64,000 nt of DNA from NCBI GenBank assembly GCA_963708855.1, contig CAVPUM010000027.1, positions 1 through 64,000 of the forward strand, in the 5' to 3' direction. A model generated the notes under the pieces. The model was not told the origin of the DNA, did no database searches, and was given only the letters and a program-made list of their open reading frames with translations. A program made the translations under genes and the position numbers. The DNA comes from CAIWHR01 sp963708855 (lineage in GTDB: Bacteria; Pseudomonadota; Gammaproteobacteria; Burkholderiales; Casimicrobiaceae). Below, piece after piece: positions 17,999 through 26,543 of this stretch (the stretch's first letter is position 1; each line of letters begins with the position of its first letter).

Positions 17999-20635
17999 AT
18001 GGAACGGTCCCTTTTCCGCTACATCCTCCAGCACACCTGGCGCAATCAGGTGCTGCTGCTCGTCGTCACGGCGATCAGCTTTCCCCTGATCTACATCAAT
18101 CTCGAGATTCCGAAGCGGATCGTCAACAGCGCAATCGGCGGCAAGAACATTCCCCCGAGCTTCCTCGGCTTCGACGTCACGCAGGTGTCCTACCTGATGG
18201 CGCTGTCGTTCCTGCTGCTCGCCCTGATCACGCTCAATGGCGTGATCAAGTATTGGCTCAACGTCTACAGCGGCATCATCGGCGAGCGCACGATGCGCCG
18301 CCTGCGGCACGCGCTCTACGAGCAGGTGCTGCGTTTTCCGCTGCCGCAGTTCAAGACGATGTCCTCCGGCGAGATCATACCGATGATCGTGGCCGAGACC
18401 GATCCGATCGGCGGCTTCATCGGTGAGTCGGTCAGCCTGCCGGTCTTCCAGGGAGGTCTGCTTTGCACCTATCTGGTGTTCATCTTCAACCAGGACCCCT
18501 GGCTGGGGCTCGCCGCCGTCGCGCTCTACCCGCCGCAGGTCTTTCTGATTCCGCGCCTGCAGCGAAGGATCAACCTGCTCTCGAAGGAAAGGGTGCAGAC
18601 GGCCCGCGCGCTGTCGGACCGCATCGGCGAATCGGTGGCCGGCGCCGCCGAGATTCGCGGCAACGACACGTTCCACCTGGAGCGCGCCGACATCAGCGAG
18701 CGCCTGGGCAAGATCTACGCGATCCGGTTCGACATCTTCAAGCGCAAGTTCTTCGTGAAGTTCCTGAATAATTTTCTCGCCCAGATCACGCCGTTCTTCT
18801 TCTACTCGGTCGGCGGGTACCTGGTGATCAAGGGCAGCCTGTCGCTCGGCGCGCTGGTTGCCGTGCTCGCCGCGTACAAGGACATCCTGGCGCCATGGAA
18901 AGAGCTCCTGACCTGGTACTCGACCAAGGAGGATGTGCGGATCAAGTACGAGCAGATCGTGTCCCAGTTCGAGCCGGCGGGCATCGTCGAGTCGCGGCTG
19001 ATGGCGAACCCGCCGGCAACCATCGATCCGCTCGCAGGGGAGATCACGGCCACCGCGTTGACCTATGCGGAGGAAGGAGGCGCCAACCGGGTCGACCGCG
19101 TGTCGTTCAACATCGCCGCCGGCGAGCACGTGGCCCTGGTGGGAGGAGGGCACAGCGGCAAGGACGACGTCACCCAGCTGCTGGCGCGCCTCGTCTTTCC
19201 CGTCGGCGGGCGGCTCGCCGTCGCGGGCGTGAATTTTGCGGACGTGCACCAGGCCGTACCGGGACGGCGGATGGCGTTCGCGACGCAGAACGCGTACATC
19301 TTCTCGGGGACGCTTTCGCACAACCTTTACTACGGGCTCATGCATCAGCCGCTGCGGCCGCCGAGTTACGACGAAGTGCATGCGAAGCGGGAGCAGGCGC
19401 GCGTGCGCGACGCGCTGGCAGCCGGCAACAGTCCCGACGACGTCCGCGCGGACTGGATCGACTACGCGGCTGCGGGCGTGGCCGGCGCCGGCGAACTGGC
19501 CGAGGCGGCGCTCGCGACACTGCGCCGTGTGGAGATGGAGCAGGAGGTCATCGGTTTCGGCCTCGCGAGCGCGTCGGACCCGCAGTCCCATCCGTCGATC
19601 GCGGCGATGGGACTCGACGCGCGTGCGCGCATCCGTGACCGCGTCCACGGAGAAGATCTGGCTTCGTCGGTCGAGTTGTTCGATCCGGCGCGGTATCACT
19701 CGAACATCAGCGTCGCCGAAAATCTGCTGTTCGGCACGCCGCGCAGCCCGGCGTTCCAGCCGGCCAATCTCCCCGGCAACCCCGAGTTCGTCGCGCTGCT
19801 CGGGGAAGTCGGCCTGCTGGACGACCTCTACAAAGTGGGCGTGACGGTGGCGGGGCTCATGGTCGAGTTGTTCGCGGACGTCGCGCCGGACAGCGATCTG
19901 TTCGCGCAGTACAGCTTCATCAGTGCGGACGATTTGCCGGAGTTCCGGATTCTGCTGGCGAAGGTCGCCGACGGCACGCTGGTCGCGGCCAGCGACGACG
20001 AGAAGGCGAGCCTGCTGGCCCTCACCTTCAGGCTGGTCGTCGCGCAGCATCGGCTCGGCGCGATCGACGAGGGCATGCAGGAACGGATCGTGGCGGCGCG
20101 GGCCGAGTTTCGCCGTCGCTACACGCAGCGCGAGGACGTCGTCGAATTCTTCGAGCCCGACCGTTTCAGCTCGACCCTCTCGATCCAGGACAACATCCTG
20201 TTCGGCCGGGTGGCCCTCGAGCACGCCAATGCCCAGGGACGGGTGAACGCCCTGGTGCGCGAAGTCGCGGCCGAGGTGGGAATGAATGCGGAACTCGTGC
20301 GGCTCGGACTCGAGTTCGAAGTCGGCAACGGCGGATCGCGTCTTTCCTATTCGCAGCGGCAGCGACTGGCCATCGCGCGGGCCGTCATGAAGAACCCGGA
20401 CATCCTCGTGTTCAACGAGCCCACGTCGGGCCTCGACCCGGCCACCGAAACGCGCGTGCTGAGCACGGTGCTGGACTGGGCCAAGGGGCGCACGGTGGTC
20501 TGGGCGCTCGGGCGCGCGGACCTCGCGCGGGCCTTCGATCGCGTGTTCGTCCTGGAAGAGGGCCGGCTCGTCGAGCAGGGCGCCGTTGCGGACCTCGAGC
20601 GCCCCGGGTCGGCACTGTCGCGGTTGCTCGCGTGA
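17999..20635 (+). CDS. ABC exporter-like protein with degenerate, expanded ATPase domain
   Basis: This 878-aa protein starts at ATG 17999 with GGGAGG upstream. Residues 1-340 form an MsbA-type membrane domain (FRYILQHTWRNQVLLLVV, YWLNVYSGIIGERTMRRL, GVKFLNNFLAQ-like). The ATPase part begins near 360 but is odd. Walker A is GGGHSGKDD, with Lys kept and Ser/Thr lost. The signature is RLSYSQRQR instead of LSGGQ. Walker B is ILVFNEPTSGLD with Asn for Asp, and the H-loop His is replaced (ALGRADLA). About 330 residues are inserted between Q-loop and signature. The insert repeats the post-Q-loop element: FSGTLSHNLYYG, then FDPARYHSNISVAENLLFG, then FEPDRFSSTLSIQDNILFG. It probably moves or senses the cluster's glycan, but normal ATP hydrolysis is doubtful. 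Confidence 0.85.
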   Translation: MERSLFRYILQHTWRNQVLLLVVTAISFPLIYINLEIPKRIVNSAIGGKNIPPSFLGFDVTQVSYLMALSFLLLALITLNGVIKYWLNVYSGIIGERTMRRLRHALYEQVLRFPLPQFKTMSSGEIIPMIVAETDPIGGFIGESVSLPVFQGGLLCTYLVFIFNQDPWLGLAAVALYPPQVFLIPRLQRRINLLSKERVQTARALSDRIGESVAGAAEIRGNDTFHLERADISERLGKIYAIRFDIFKRKFFVKFLNNFLAQITPFFFYSVGGYLVIKGSLSLGALVAVLAAYKDILAPWKELLTWYSTKEDVRIKYEQIVSQFEPAGIVESRLMANPPATIDPLAGEITATALTYAEEGGANRVDRVSFNIAAGEHVALVGGGHSGKDDVTQLLARLVFPVGGRLAVAGVNFADVHQAVPGRRMAFATQNAYIFSGTLSHNLYYGLMHQPLRPPSYDEVHAKREQARVRDALAAGNSPDDVRADWIDYAAAGVAGAGELAEAALATLRRVEMEQEVIGFGLASASDPQSHPSIAAMGLDARARIRDRVHGEDLASSVELFDPARYHSNISVAENLLFGTPRSPAFQPANLPGNPEFVALLGEVGLLDDLYKVGVTVAGLMVELFADVAPDSDLFAQYSFISADDLPEFRILLAKVADGTLVAASDDEKASLLALTFRLVVAQHRLGAIDEGMQERIVAARAEFRRRYTQREDVVEFFEPDRFSSTLSIQDNILFGRVALEHANAQGRVNALVREVAAEVGMNAELVRLGLEFEVGNGGSRLSYSQRQRLAIARAVMKNPDILVFNEPTSGLDPATETRVLSTVLDWAKGRTVVWALGRADLARAFDRVFVLEEGRLVEQGAVADLERPGSALSRLLA

Positions 20636-20700
20636 GCCTGGCGCGAGCGCCCTGGTTCATAATGTCGAAGCTTCGGCACACACGGACATCCAGGAACATC

Positions 20701-22332
20701 ATGCTGAACAAGAGTCTTGCAGGCCTTTTGATGGCGTCGCTCGCCCTGGCGGGCTGCTCGAAAGCGCCGGAACAGGGAAACGCCGCGACGACCGGCGCGC
20801 CAAAGGCGGCGCTTCGTCCGCTGGCCTCGCAACCCGTCCCGGTGGCTTCGGCCCAGGGGGACGCCGGCGTCGCTTGGCGGATGGGTGACGTCGACGCGGC
20901 CTTCGCCGCGGCGCGGGCGGAGAACAAGCCGGTGTTTCTGTATTGGGGTGCGACCTGGTGTCCTCCGTGCAACCAGGTCAAGGCCACGATCTTCAATCGC
21001 CAGGATTTCATCGAGCGATCGCGCTTCTTCGTTCCCGTTTATGTCGACGGGGACAGCCCGAGCGCGCAGAAGGAGGGAGCCCGCTTCAAGGTCAGTGGCT
21101 ATCCCACCATGATCCTGTTCACGCCGGACGGCCGCGAGATCACCCGCCTGCCCGGCGAGGTCGACGCCGACCAGTACATGCGCGTGCTGGCGATGGGGAT
21201 GAGTGGTACGCGGCCCGTCAGGGCGACGCTCGCGGCCGGACTTTCATCGGCGCCCGGTGCGCGGGCGGGACTGGCGGCGGAAGACTGGCGCATGCTGGCC
21301 TACTACTCGTGGATCACCGACGAGCAGCAACTGGTGCCGAAGCAGGACCTCGCCACAACCCTCGCGCGCCTGGCGAAGGTCTGTCCGCCCGACCAGGTGG
21401 AGACAGTCACGCGGCTGGAGCTACAGGCCATGGCGGCAGCCGCGAGCGGCAAGGGGCCGCGCCCGCGGGTGGATGCCGCTGCCGTTCAGCGCGTGACGGC
21501 GGTCCTGGCGGATGCCGGACGCGCGCGCGAAAACTTCGACCTCCTTGCCTACTACGCGGGCAGCATCGCCGGTTACCTGACGCCGGCGCAATCGACCGAG
21601 CGAGCGCGATTGACCGCCGCGTGGAACGAGGCGCTCGACCGATTCATCGCCGATCCCGGCATCGCCACGGACGACCGGCTCGCCGCGGTCGGCGGCAAAG
21701 TCGAGCTGGCGAGGCTCGCCATTCCGAAGGGCGCATTGCCGGAGCCGCTGCTGGCGACCGTACGGGACCAGGCGGCACGCGCCGATCGGGAAACGACCGA
21801 TGTCTATGCGCGGCAGTCGGCGATCAGCGGCGCGGCGGCGGTGCTGGCGGCGGCGGGCCTGCTTGCCGAGTCCGATGCGCTGCTCACGCAGGAGCTCGCG
21901 CGCTCGCATTCGCCCTACTACTTCATGCTCGGCCTGGCGTCCAATGCCAGGAAGCGCGGCGACAACCTGCGCTCCCTCGAGTGGTCGGAACAAGCCTATG
22001 CCGGAGCCAAAGGCCCGGCGACGCGCCTGCAGTGGGGCGTGGGTTACGTCAAGGCCCTCGTCGCCATCGCGCCGCAGGACGCGGCGCGCATCGAACGCGC
22101 GGCGGGCCAGGTCATCGGCGAGCTGGAGGCGACACCCGAGACGTTCTACGAGCGCAACCTGCGTGCGCTCGAGCGCATGGGGAAGGAACTCGCGGCGTGG
22201 AACAGGAAAGGGCGGCACGACGCCTCGCTGCGGCGCATCCGCGCCCAGATGGCGGGCCTATGCGCCAAGCTGCCGGCCGCCGATCCTGCGCGCACGACCT
22301 GCGACCGAGCGCTGCGTCCCGCGAAGGCCTGA
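20701..22332 (+). CDS. Thioredoxin-like lipoprotein with long helical C-terminal region
   Basis: This 543-aa protein starts at ATG 20701. A lipoprotein signal ends in the lipobox LALAGC, so it should be anchored in a membrane facing the periplasm. Residues about 60-175 form a thioredoxin-like domain with the active site WCPPC, FLYWGATWCPPCNQ and the cis-Pro region VSGYPTMILFTPDGRE. The remaining 350 residues are Ala-rich and helical, with no family I recognise; VLAAAGLLAESDALLTQELA and similar segments suggest tetratricopeptide-like packing. It follows the ABC gene by 65 bases on the same strand and closes the glycan cluster. Confidence 0.82.
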   Translation: MLNKSLAGLLMASLALAGCSKAPEQGNAATTGAPKAALRPLASQPVPVASAQGDAGVAWRMGDVDAAFAAARAENKPVFLYWGATWCPPCNQVKATIFNRQDFIERSRFFVPVYVDGDSPSAQKEGARFKVSGYPTMILFTPDGREITRLPGEVDADQYMRVLAMGMSGTRPVRATLAAGLSSAPGARAGLAAEDWRMLAYYSWITDEQQLVPKQDLATTLARLAKVCPPDQVETVTRLELQAMAAAASGKGPRPRVDAAAVQRVTAVLADAGRARENFDLLAYYAGSIAGYLTPAQSTERARLTAAWNEALDRFIADPGIATDDRLAAVGGKVELARLAIPKGALPEPLLATVRDQAARADRETTDVYARQSAISGAAAVLAAAGLLAESDALLTQELARSHSPYYFMLGLASNARKRGDNLRSLEWSEQAYAGAKGPATRLQWGVGYVKALVAIAPQDAARIERAAGQVIGELEATPETFYERNLRALERMGKELAAWNRKGRHDASLRRIRAQMAGLCAKLPAADPARTTCDRALRPAKA

Positions 22333-22347
22333 TTCCGCCCTTCGCTT

Positions 22348-23526
22348 TCAGCGGTAGGGATCCGCCGCGTCGCGCAGGCCGTCGCCGAAGAAATTGAACG
22401 CCAGGATGACGACGATCACCGGCACGACGGGCAGCATCAGCCACGGATAAAGCGCCACGACGTTGATGTTCTGCGCCTCGTTCAGCAGCACGCCCCAGCT
22501 CGTGATCGGAGGGCGCAATCCGATACCGAGGAAAGAGAGCGCCGTTTCGCCCAGTATCATGCTCGGGATGGACAGCGACGCCGCGGCGATCAGGTGACTC
22601 ATGAAGCCCGGCAGCAGGTGGCGGCCGATGATCCGTTTCGGACTCGCCCCCATCAGCCGCGCAGCGGTGCAGTAGTCCTCCTCGCGCAAGGCCAGCAACT
22701 TCGAGCGCACAGCCCGGGCGAGCCCGGTCCAGTCGAGCAACGCCAGGATTCCCGTGATGCCGAAGTAGATCAGGAGGGGGCTCCACGTCACCGGCAGCAC
22801 GGCGGACAGCGCCATCCACAGCGGCAGCTCGGGAAACGAGCGGATGATCTCGATAGCCCTCTGGATGACCATGTCCGGCCAGCCGCCGAAATAGCCGGCG
22901 ATCCCGCCAAAGAGCAGGCCCAGGGCGAAACTGACGACAATGCCTATCAGCCCGATGGTCAGCGAAATCCTGGCCCCGTAGAAGATCCGCGACAGCACGT
23001 CCCGACCCAGACGGTCGGTGCCCAGGAGGAAGAGCGAGGCGCCCTCCGGCGCGCACACCAGGTGGAACGACATGTCGATCATGCCCCAGAACTCGTAGGG
23101 ATCGCCGGAGCAGAAGAAACGCACGGGGTACGGCCGCGCCGTGTCCTCGGCGTATTCCCGGCGCAGCGTCTCCATGTTGAGCGTCTTGACCAGGGGATAG
23201 ACGAAGGGCCCGACGAACTTGCCGTCGTGCACCCAGTGCACGCTCTGCGGCGACGCGTAGATGAAATCGGGGTGCCGCGTGTGGAGGTTGTACGGCACCA
23301 GCACCTCGGTGACGAGCGTCGATCCGTACATGAGCAGCAGGATGATCCCGGAGACGACGGCGACCCGGTGGCGCTTGAACTTCCACCACATCAGCATCCA
23401 CTGCGAGGCGAGGTAGAAGTGTTCCTGCTCGGGCGTGAGGCGGGCCGCCGATGCCGGATCGAACGGCGCCGTCGAGACGAGGTGCCCGGGCTCGCCGGCG
23501 ACCTGCGCGAGGGACGAGGCGCTCAT
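22348..23526 (-). CDS. Oligopeptide-type ABC transporter permease (OppC/DppC family)
   Basis: This 392-aa permease has an N-terminal OppC-type segment (WWKFKRHRVAVVSGIILLLM), an unusually long periplasmic loop of about 100 residues, the conserved LLGTDRLGRDVLSRIFYGAR, and the ATPase-contact EAA-type loop AARLMGASPKRIIGRHLLP. It ends NFFGDGLRDAADPYR, as OppC proteins do. ATG 23526 is chosen because the frame upstream runs through a repeat element. It is the last gene of the operon ATPase, binding protein, OppB, OppC. Its cargo is presumably a peptide or similar solute. Confidence 0.92.
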   Translation of the reverse strand: MSASSLAQVAGEPGHLVSTAPFDPASAARLTPEQEHFYLASQWMLMWWKFKRHRVAVVSGIILLLMYGSTLVTEVLVPYNLHTRHPDFIYASPQSVHWVHDGKFVGPFVYPLVKTLNMETLRREYAEDTARPYPVRFFCSGDPYEFWGMIDMSFHLVCAPEGASLFLLGTDRLGRDVLSRIFYGARISLTIGLIGIVVSFALGLLFGGIAGYFGGWPDMVIQRAIEIIRSFPELPLWMALSAVLPVTWSPLLIYFGITGILALLDWTGLARAVRSKLLALREEDYCTAARLMGASPKRIIGRHLLPGFMSHLIAAASLSIPSMILGETALSFLGIGLRPPITSWGVLLNEAQNINVVALYPWLMLPVVPVIVVILAFNFFGDGLRDAADPYR

Positions 23527-23640
23527 TGATGTGCCCCCACGCTTGCGGCTGGCGCCGCCGCGCTGCCCCCCGAGGGGGCGCGATTCGCGCCTTGGGACGG
23601 CCCTGCGGTGCTCATTGATGTGCCCCCACGCTTGCACTCA
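23521..23640. repeat. Direct repeat pair flanking a GC-rich palindrome
   Basis: A 26-base sequence occurs twice in direct orientation, at 23521-23546 and 23610-23635. The first copy covers the start codon of the oppC-like gene, the second sits just before the stop of oppB. Between them is a hairpin, GCCCCC-cga-GGGGGC (23565-23579), followed by CTTGGGACGGCC. The palindrome plus CTTGGGnCGGCC tail resembles a GC-rich intergenic element familiar from Burkholderiales genomes. The duplication looks like an insertion with copying of the flank. Confidence 0.7.
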
Positions 23641-24636
23641 TCGTGCCACCCCGCCCGAGAGCCGTATGCGCGGGTCGAGCGCCACGAGCGCCAGATCCGA
23701 AATGAGCACGCCGACGACGATCATGAACGCAAGGAACATCAGGAACGAACCCGCGAGATACATGTCCTGGCTCTTGAGCGCGGCCAGCAGCATGGGGCCG
23801 GTCGTCGGCAGCGACAGCACGACCGCGGTGATCTCGGCCCCCGAGATGATGTGCGGCAGGAGGCTGCCGACGTCGGAGATGAAGAAGTTGAGCGCCATGC
23901 GCAGCGGATACTTGCGCAGCACCTTGCCGGGCGGCAGGCCCTTGGCCCGCGCCGTCACCACGTACTGCTTCTGCAGCTCGTCCAGCAGATTGGCGCGCAT
24001 CTTGCGGATCATGCTGGCGGTGCCGCCGGTGCCGATGATGACCACCGGAATCCAGCTGTGCTCGAGGATCGAGACGGCCTTGGCCCACGACCAGGGCTTG
24101 CCGATGAATTCGGGACCCATCAGGCCGCCGATCGACGTTCCGAAGATCGCGTTGGCGAAGTACAGCATGACCAGCGCCAGCATGAAATTGGGAATGGCGA
24201 TGCCCAGGAAACCCAGCAGCGACAGCCCGTAGTCGCCCCAGCTGTACTGGTGCGTGGCCGAGTAGATTCCGATGGGAAAGGCGATGGCCCAGGTGAAGAG
24301 TATGGTGAACGTCGACACGATGATCGTCAGGAACATGCGGTCGCCGACCACCTTGGTCACCGGCAGGTTGAATTCGAACGAATAGCCGAAGTCGCCTTTG
24401 AGCATGCCGCCGGCCCAGCGCAGGTACTGCTCGACGGGCGGCTTGTCGAGCCCGTACTCTTCCTTCAGGAAGGCGATCTTCTGCGGATCGACCGATTCCC
24501 CCTGCGCCTGCAGCTCGGCGATGTAGCTCTCGAGGTAGTTGCCCGGCGGCAGCTGGATGATAACGAAGACGATGATGCTGATCGCGATCATCGTCGGGAT
24601 CATCATCAGCACGCGGTTCACGACGTAGCGCAGCAT
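23638..24636 (-). CDS. Oligopeptide-type ABC transporter permease (OppB/DppB family)
   Basis: This 332-aa permease starts MLRYVVNRVLMMIPTMIAI, the standard OppB opening. It contains the conserved periplasmic stretch LKEEYGLDKPPVEQYLRW, LKGDFGYSFEFNLPV, and the EAA-type loop VVTARAKGLPPGKVLRKYPL. ATG 24636 overlaps the binding-protein stop (ATGA). With the adjacent OppC it forms the membrane channel of a type 5 binding-protein importer. Confidence 0.93.
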   Translation of the reverse strand: MLRYVVNRVLMMIPTMIAISIIVFVIIQLPPGNYLESYIAELQAQGESVDPQKIAFLKEEYGLDKPPVEQYLRWAGGMLKGDFGYSFEFNLPVTKVVGDRMFLTIIVSTFTILFTWAIAFPIGIYSATHQYSWGDYGLSLLGFLGIAIPNFMLALVMLYFANAIFGTSIGGLMGPEFIGKPWSWAKAVSILEHSWIPVVIIGTGGTASMIRKMRANLLDELQKQYVVTARAKGLPPGKVLRKYPLRMALNFFISDVGSLLPHIISGAEITAVVLSLPTTGPMLLAALKSQDMYLAGSFLMFLAFMIVVGVLISDLALVALDPRIRLSGGVAR

Positions 24637-26543
24637 CAGCGCGACTCCTGCTGTTCCAGCCAGAACGTGTCCGGGTGATACATGCCGAAATACGATCCCG
24701 GGTCCCAGCTCCAAAGGCCCTCGGCGGGAACGTTGCGGACCCGGTTCTTGGCCACGATCGGCTGCAACGCCTGCGACACGACTCCGATCGTGTAGACCTG
24801 CTGCGCGTGGATCTCGAGCATCCGCAGCCAGATCTGCTCCCGCTCACTCGCGCTCCCGGACGTGCGCCACTTGTCGTAGAGGTCGACCAACTCCTTCGCT
24901 TCAGGCAGCGCAGGGGGCTCCCCGCCCTTGCGGTTGTTCTCGTAGTACTGTCCCCACATCGGCCATTGCAGGTGCTCCTGCGCGGTGGGCGCGAGCTCGT
25001 GCGGGCTCATCTCGGACGTCGGTATGCCGTTGTTGAGGCCGGACCAGACCGTCATCATCGACTTGCCGGAGTACACGCGCTTGCGGAACACCTCGCGCAC
25101 CGACGGCCGCGAGAACAGCGCGATGCCGAGCTTGCGCCAGCTGTCGCGGACGAGCTCGAGCACGTCGGTCTCCTCGGTGCTCTCGCCGGCGGTGTCGACT
25201 ATGATCTCCATCGGCCGGCCGTCGGACAGGAGGCGGAGGCCGCGCGGGTCGCGCTTGGTAAGCCCGATCGAGTCGAGGAGCGCGTTGGCGGCCTTGATAT
25301 CGTACTGCGCCCATGCCTTGCGGAACTCCGGCCGGAAGAGCGGGCTGCGCTGCAGCACGGTGTTGCTCGACTCCTTGGCGAGACCGAAGTAGACCGCCTC
25401 GTTGATCTCGTGGCGGTTGATCCCCAGCGACAGCGCACGCCGGAACCGCAGGTCGCGCATCAGCGTGCGCCAGACGGGATCGTCCACGTTGAGGTTCGGA
25501 TAGAGCGCGACCTGCGAGCCGATTCCCTTGGCCCAGAGCAGGACGCGATAGTTGTTGCGTTTCGCGTTCTCCTTGAGGAACGTGTAGTTGTCGAAGCGCA
25601 GATCGCGCGCTTGCAGATCGGCGTCACCGGTGCCGGCCTTGGCCGGAATCAGCTTGCCGTCGGTGATGTTGGCGACGATGCGGTCGATGTAGGGAAGCTG
25701 CCGGCCGGCCTTGTCGACGCGATGGAAATACGGGTTGCGCACGAACACGAATCGCGTCGACGGCAGCGGCGTCGTGTTGAGCCACGGCTCCAGCGTCGGC
25801 AGCTCCGGATTGTCGAAGCGGAACTGCTCGTCCTTCTTCTGGTGGTAACCCGCCCAGCTGCGGGCTCCGGCCTCCCTTGCCTGTGCCTTCGCCTTGTCGA
25901 GGCCTATGTGTCGCGGATGGAACTGGCGCAGGTAATGCGCCGGCCGGTAGATGAACAACGGGCTCGGACCCGCGAGCTGCGGCAGGAACTGCGGATTCGG
26001 CTCGTCCCAGGTGAAGCGCACCGCGGTCTCGCTCAGCACCTCGAAGCGGGGACCGCGGTCGCGTACCTTCAGCACCTGCGGAAGGCCGAACGGCGACAGG
26101 TCGGGGTCGTTGGCCACGTCCTCCCAGAAATAGCGGAAATCCGCCGACGTGAACGGCTGCCCGTCCGACCACCGGTGGCCCGGGCGCAGGTGCAGCGTGA
26201 AGACGCGACTGTCGACGTTTTCGACGCGCTCGAGGATGTCCGGAACGAGGTTCAGCTTTTCGTCATAGCCCACGAGGCGCGCGTAGCCATAGACGACCAT
26301 CATCCGGATGTCGCGGTCCTTCGCCAGCAGCGTTCGCAGCTCCCCGCCATAGCGCCCGATCGTCCAGTCGCTGCGGTTGATGTCGACGACGAGCGGCACC
26401 CGCGGCAGCCGCTGGACCATAGGCGGCAGTTTTCCGTCATCGACGTCGGCCTTGAGCAGAGGCGGCTCTTCGGCGCCGGCCCATCCGGCGAACAGGAAGC
26501 TGGTCGCAAGCGCGAAGGTAACGGAGGCAAGGTGTCGCATCAT
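24636..26543 (-). CDS. Periplasmic solute-binding protein, family 5 (peptide type)
   Basis: This 635-aa protein has a Sec signal peptide (RHLASVTFALATSFLFAGWAG, cleavage near AGA-EEPP). The mature part follows the family 5 pattern: LVPDILERVE, FTLHLRPGHRWSDGQPFTSADF and RFRRALSLGINRHEINEAVY. At about 610 mature residues it is longer than DppA or OppA. It lies between the fused ATPase and OppB, overlapping both by four bases. It delivers the substrate, which cannot be defined from sequence, to the OppBC channel. Confidence 0.92.
   Translation of the reverse strand: MMRHLASVTFALATSFLFAGWAGAEEPPLLKADVDDGKLPPMVQRLPRVPLVVDINRSDWTIGRYGGELRTLLAKDRDIRMMVVYGYARLVGYDEKLNLVPDILERVENVDSRVFTLHLRPGHRWSDGQPFTSADFRYFWEDVANDPDLSPFGLPQVLKVRDRGPRFEVLSETAVRFTWDEPNPQFLPQLAGPSPLFIYRPAHYLRQFHPRHIGLDKAKAQAREAGARSWAGYHQKKDEQFRFDNPELPTLEPWLNTTPLPSTRFVFVRNPYFHRVDKAGRQLPYIDRIVANITDGKLIPAKAGTGDADLQARDLRFDNYTFLKENAKRNNYRVLLWAKGIGSQVALYPNLNVDDPVWRTLMRDLRFRRALSLGINRHEINEAVYFGLAKESSNTVLQRSPLFRPEFRKAWAQYDIKAANALLDSIGLTKRDPRGLRLLSDGRPMEIIVDTAGESTEETDVLELVRDSWRKLGIALFSRPSVREVFRKRVYSGKSMMTVWSGLNNGIPTSEMSPHELAPTAQEHLQWPMWGQYYENNRKGGEPPALPEAKELVDLYDKWRTSGSASEREQIWLRMLEIHAQQVYTIGVVSQALQPIVAKNRVRNVPAEGLWSWDPGSYFGMYHPDTFWLEQQESR

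Noticed and set aside
17999..20635. Degenerate ABC motifs caused by frame errors
   Set aside because: The frame is open over 878 codons, and the flanking sequence around each altered motif matches ABC proteins in the same frame, so the changes are real substitutions and insertions.
23527..23637. N-terminal extension of the oppC-like protein from the upstream ATG copy
   Set aside because: The extra residues are encoded by the repeat element and do not resemble OppC proteins; ATG 23526 is retained.
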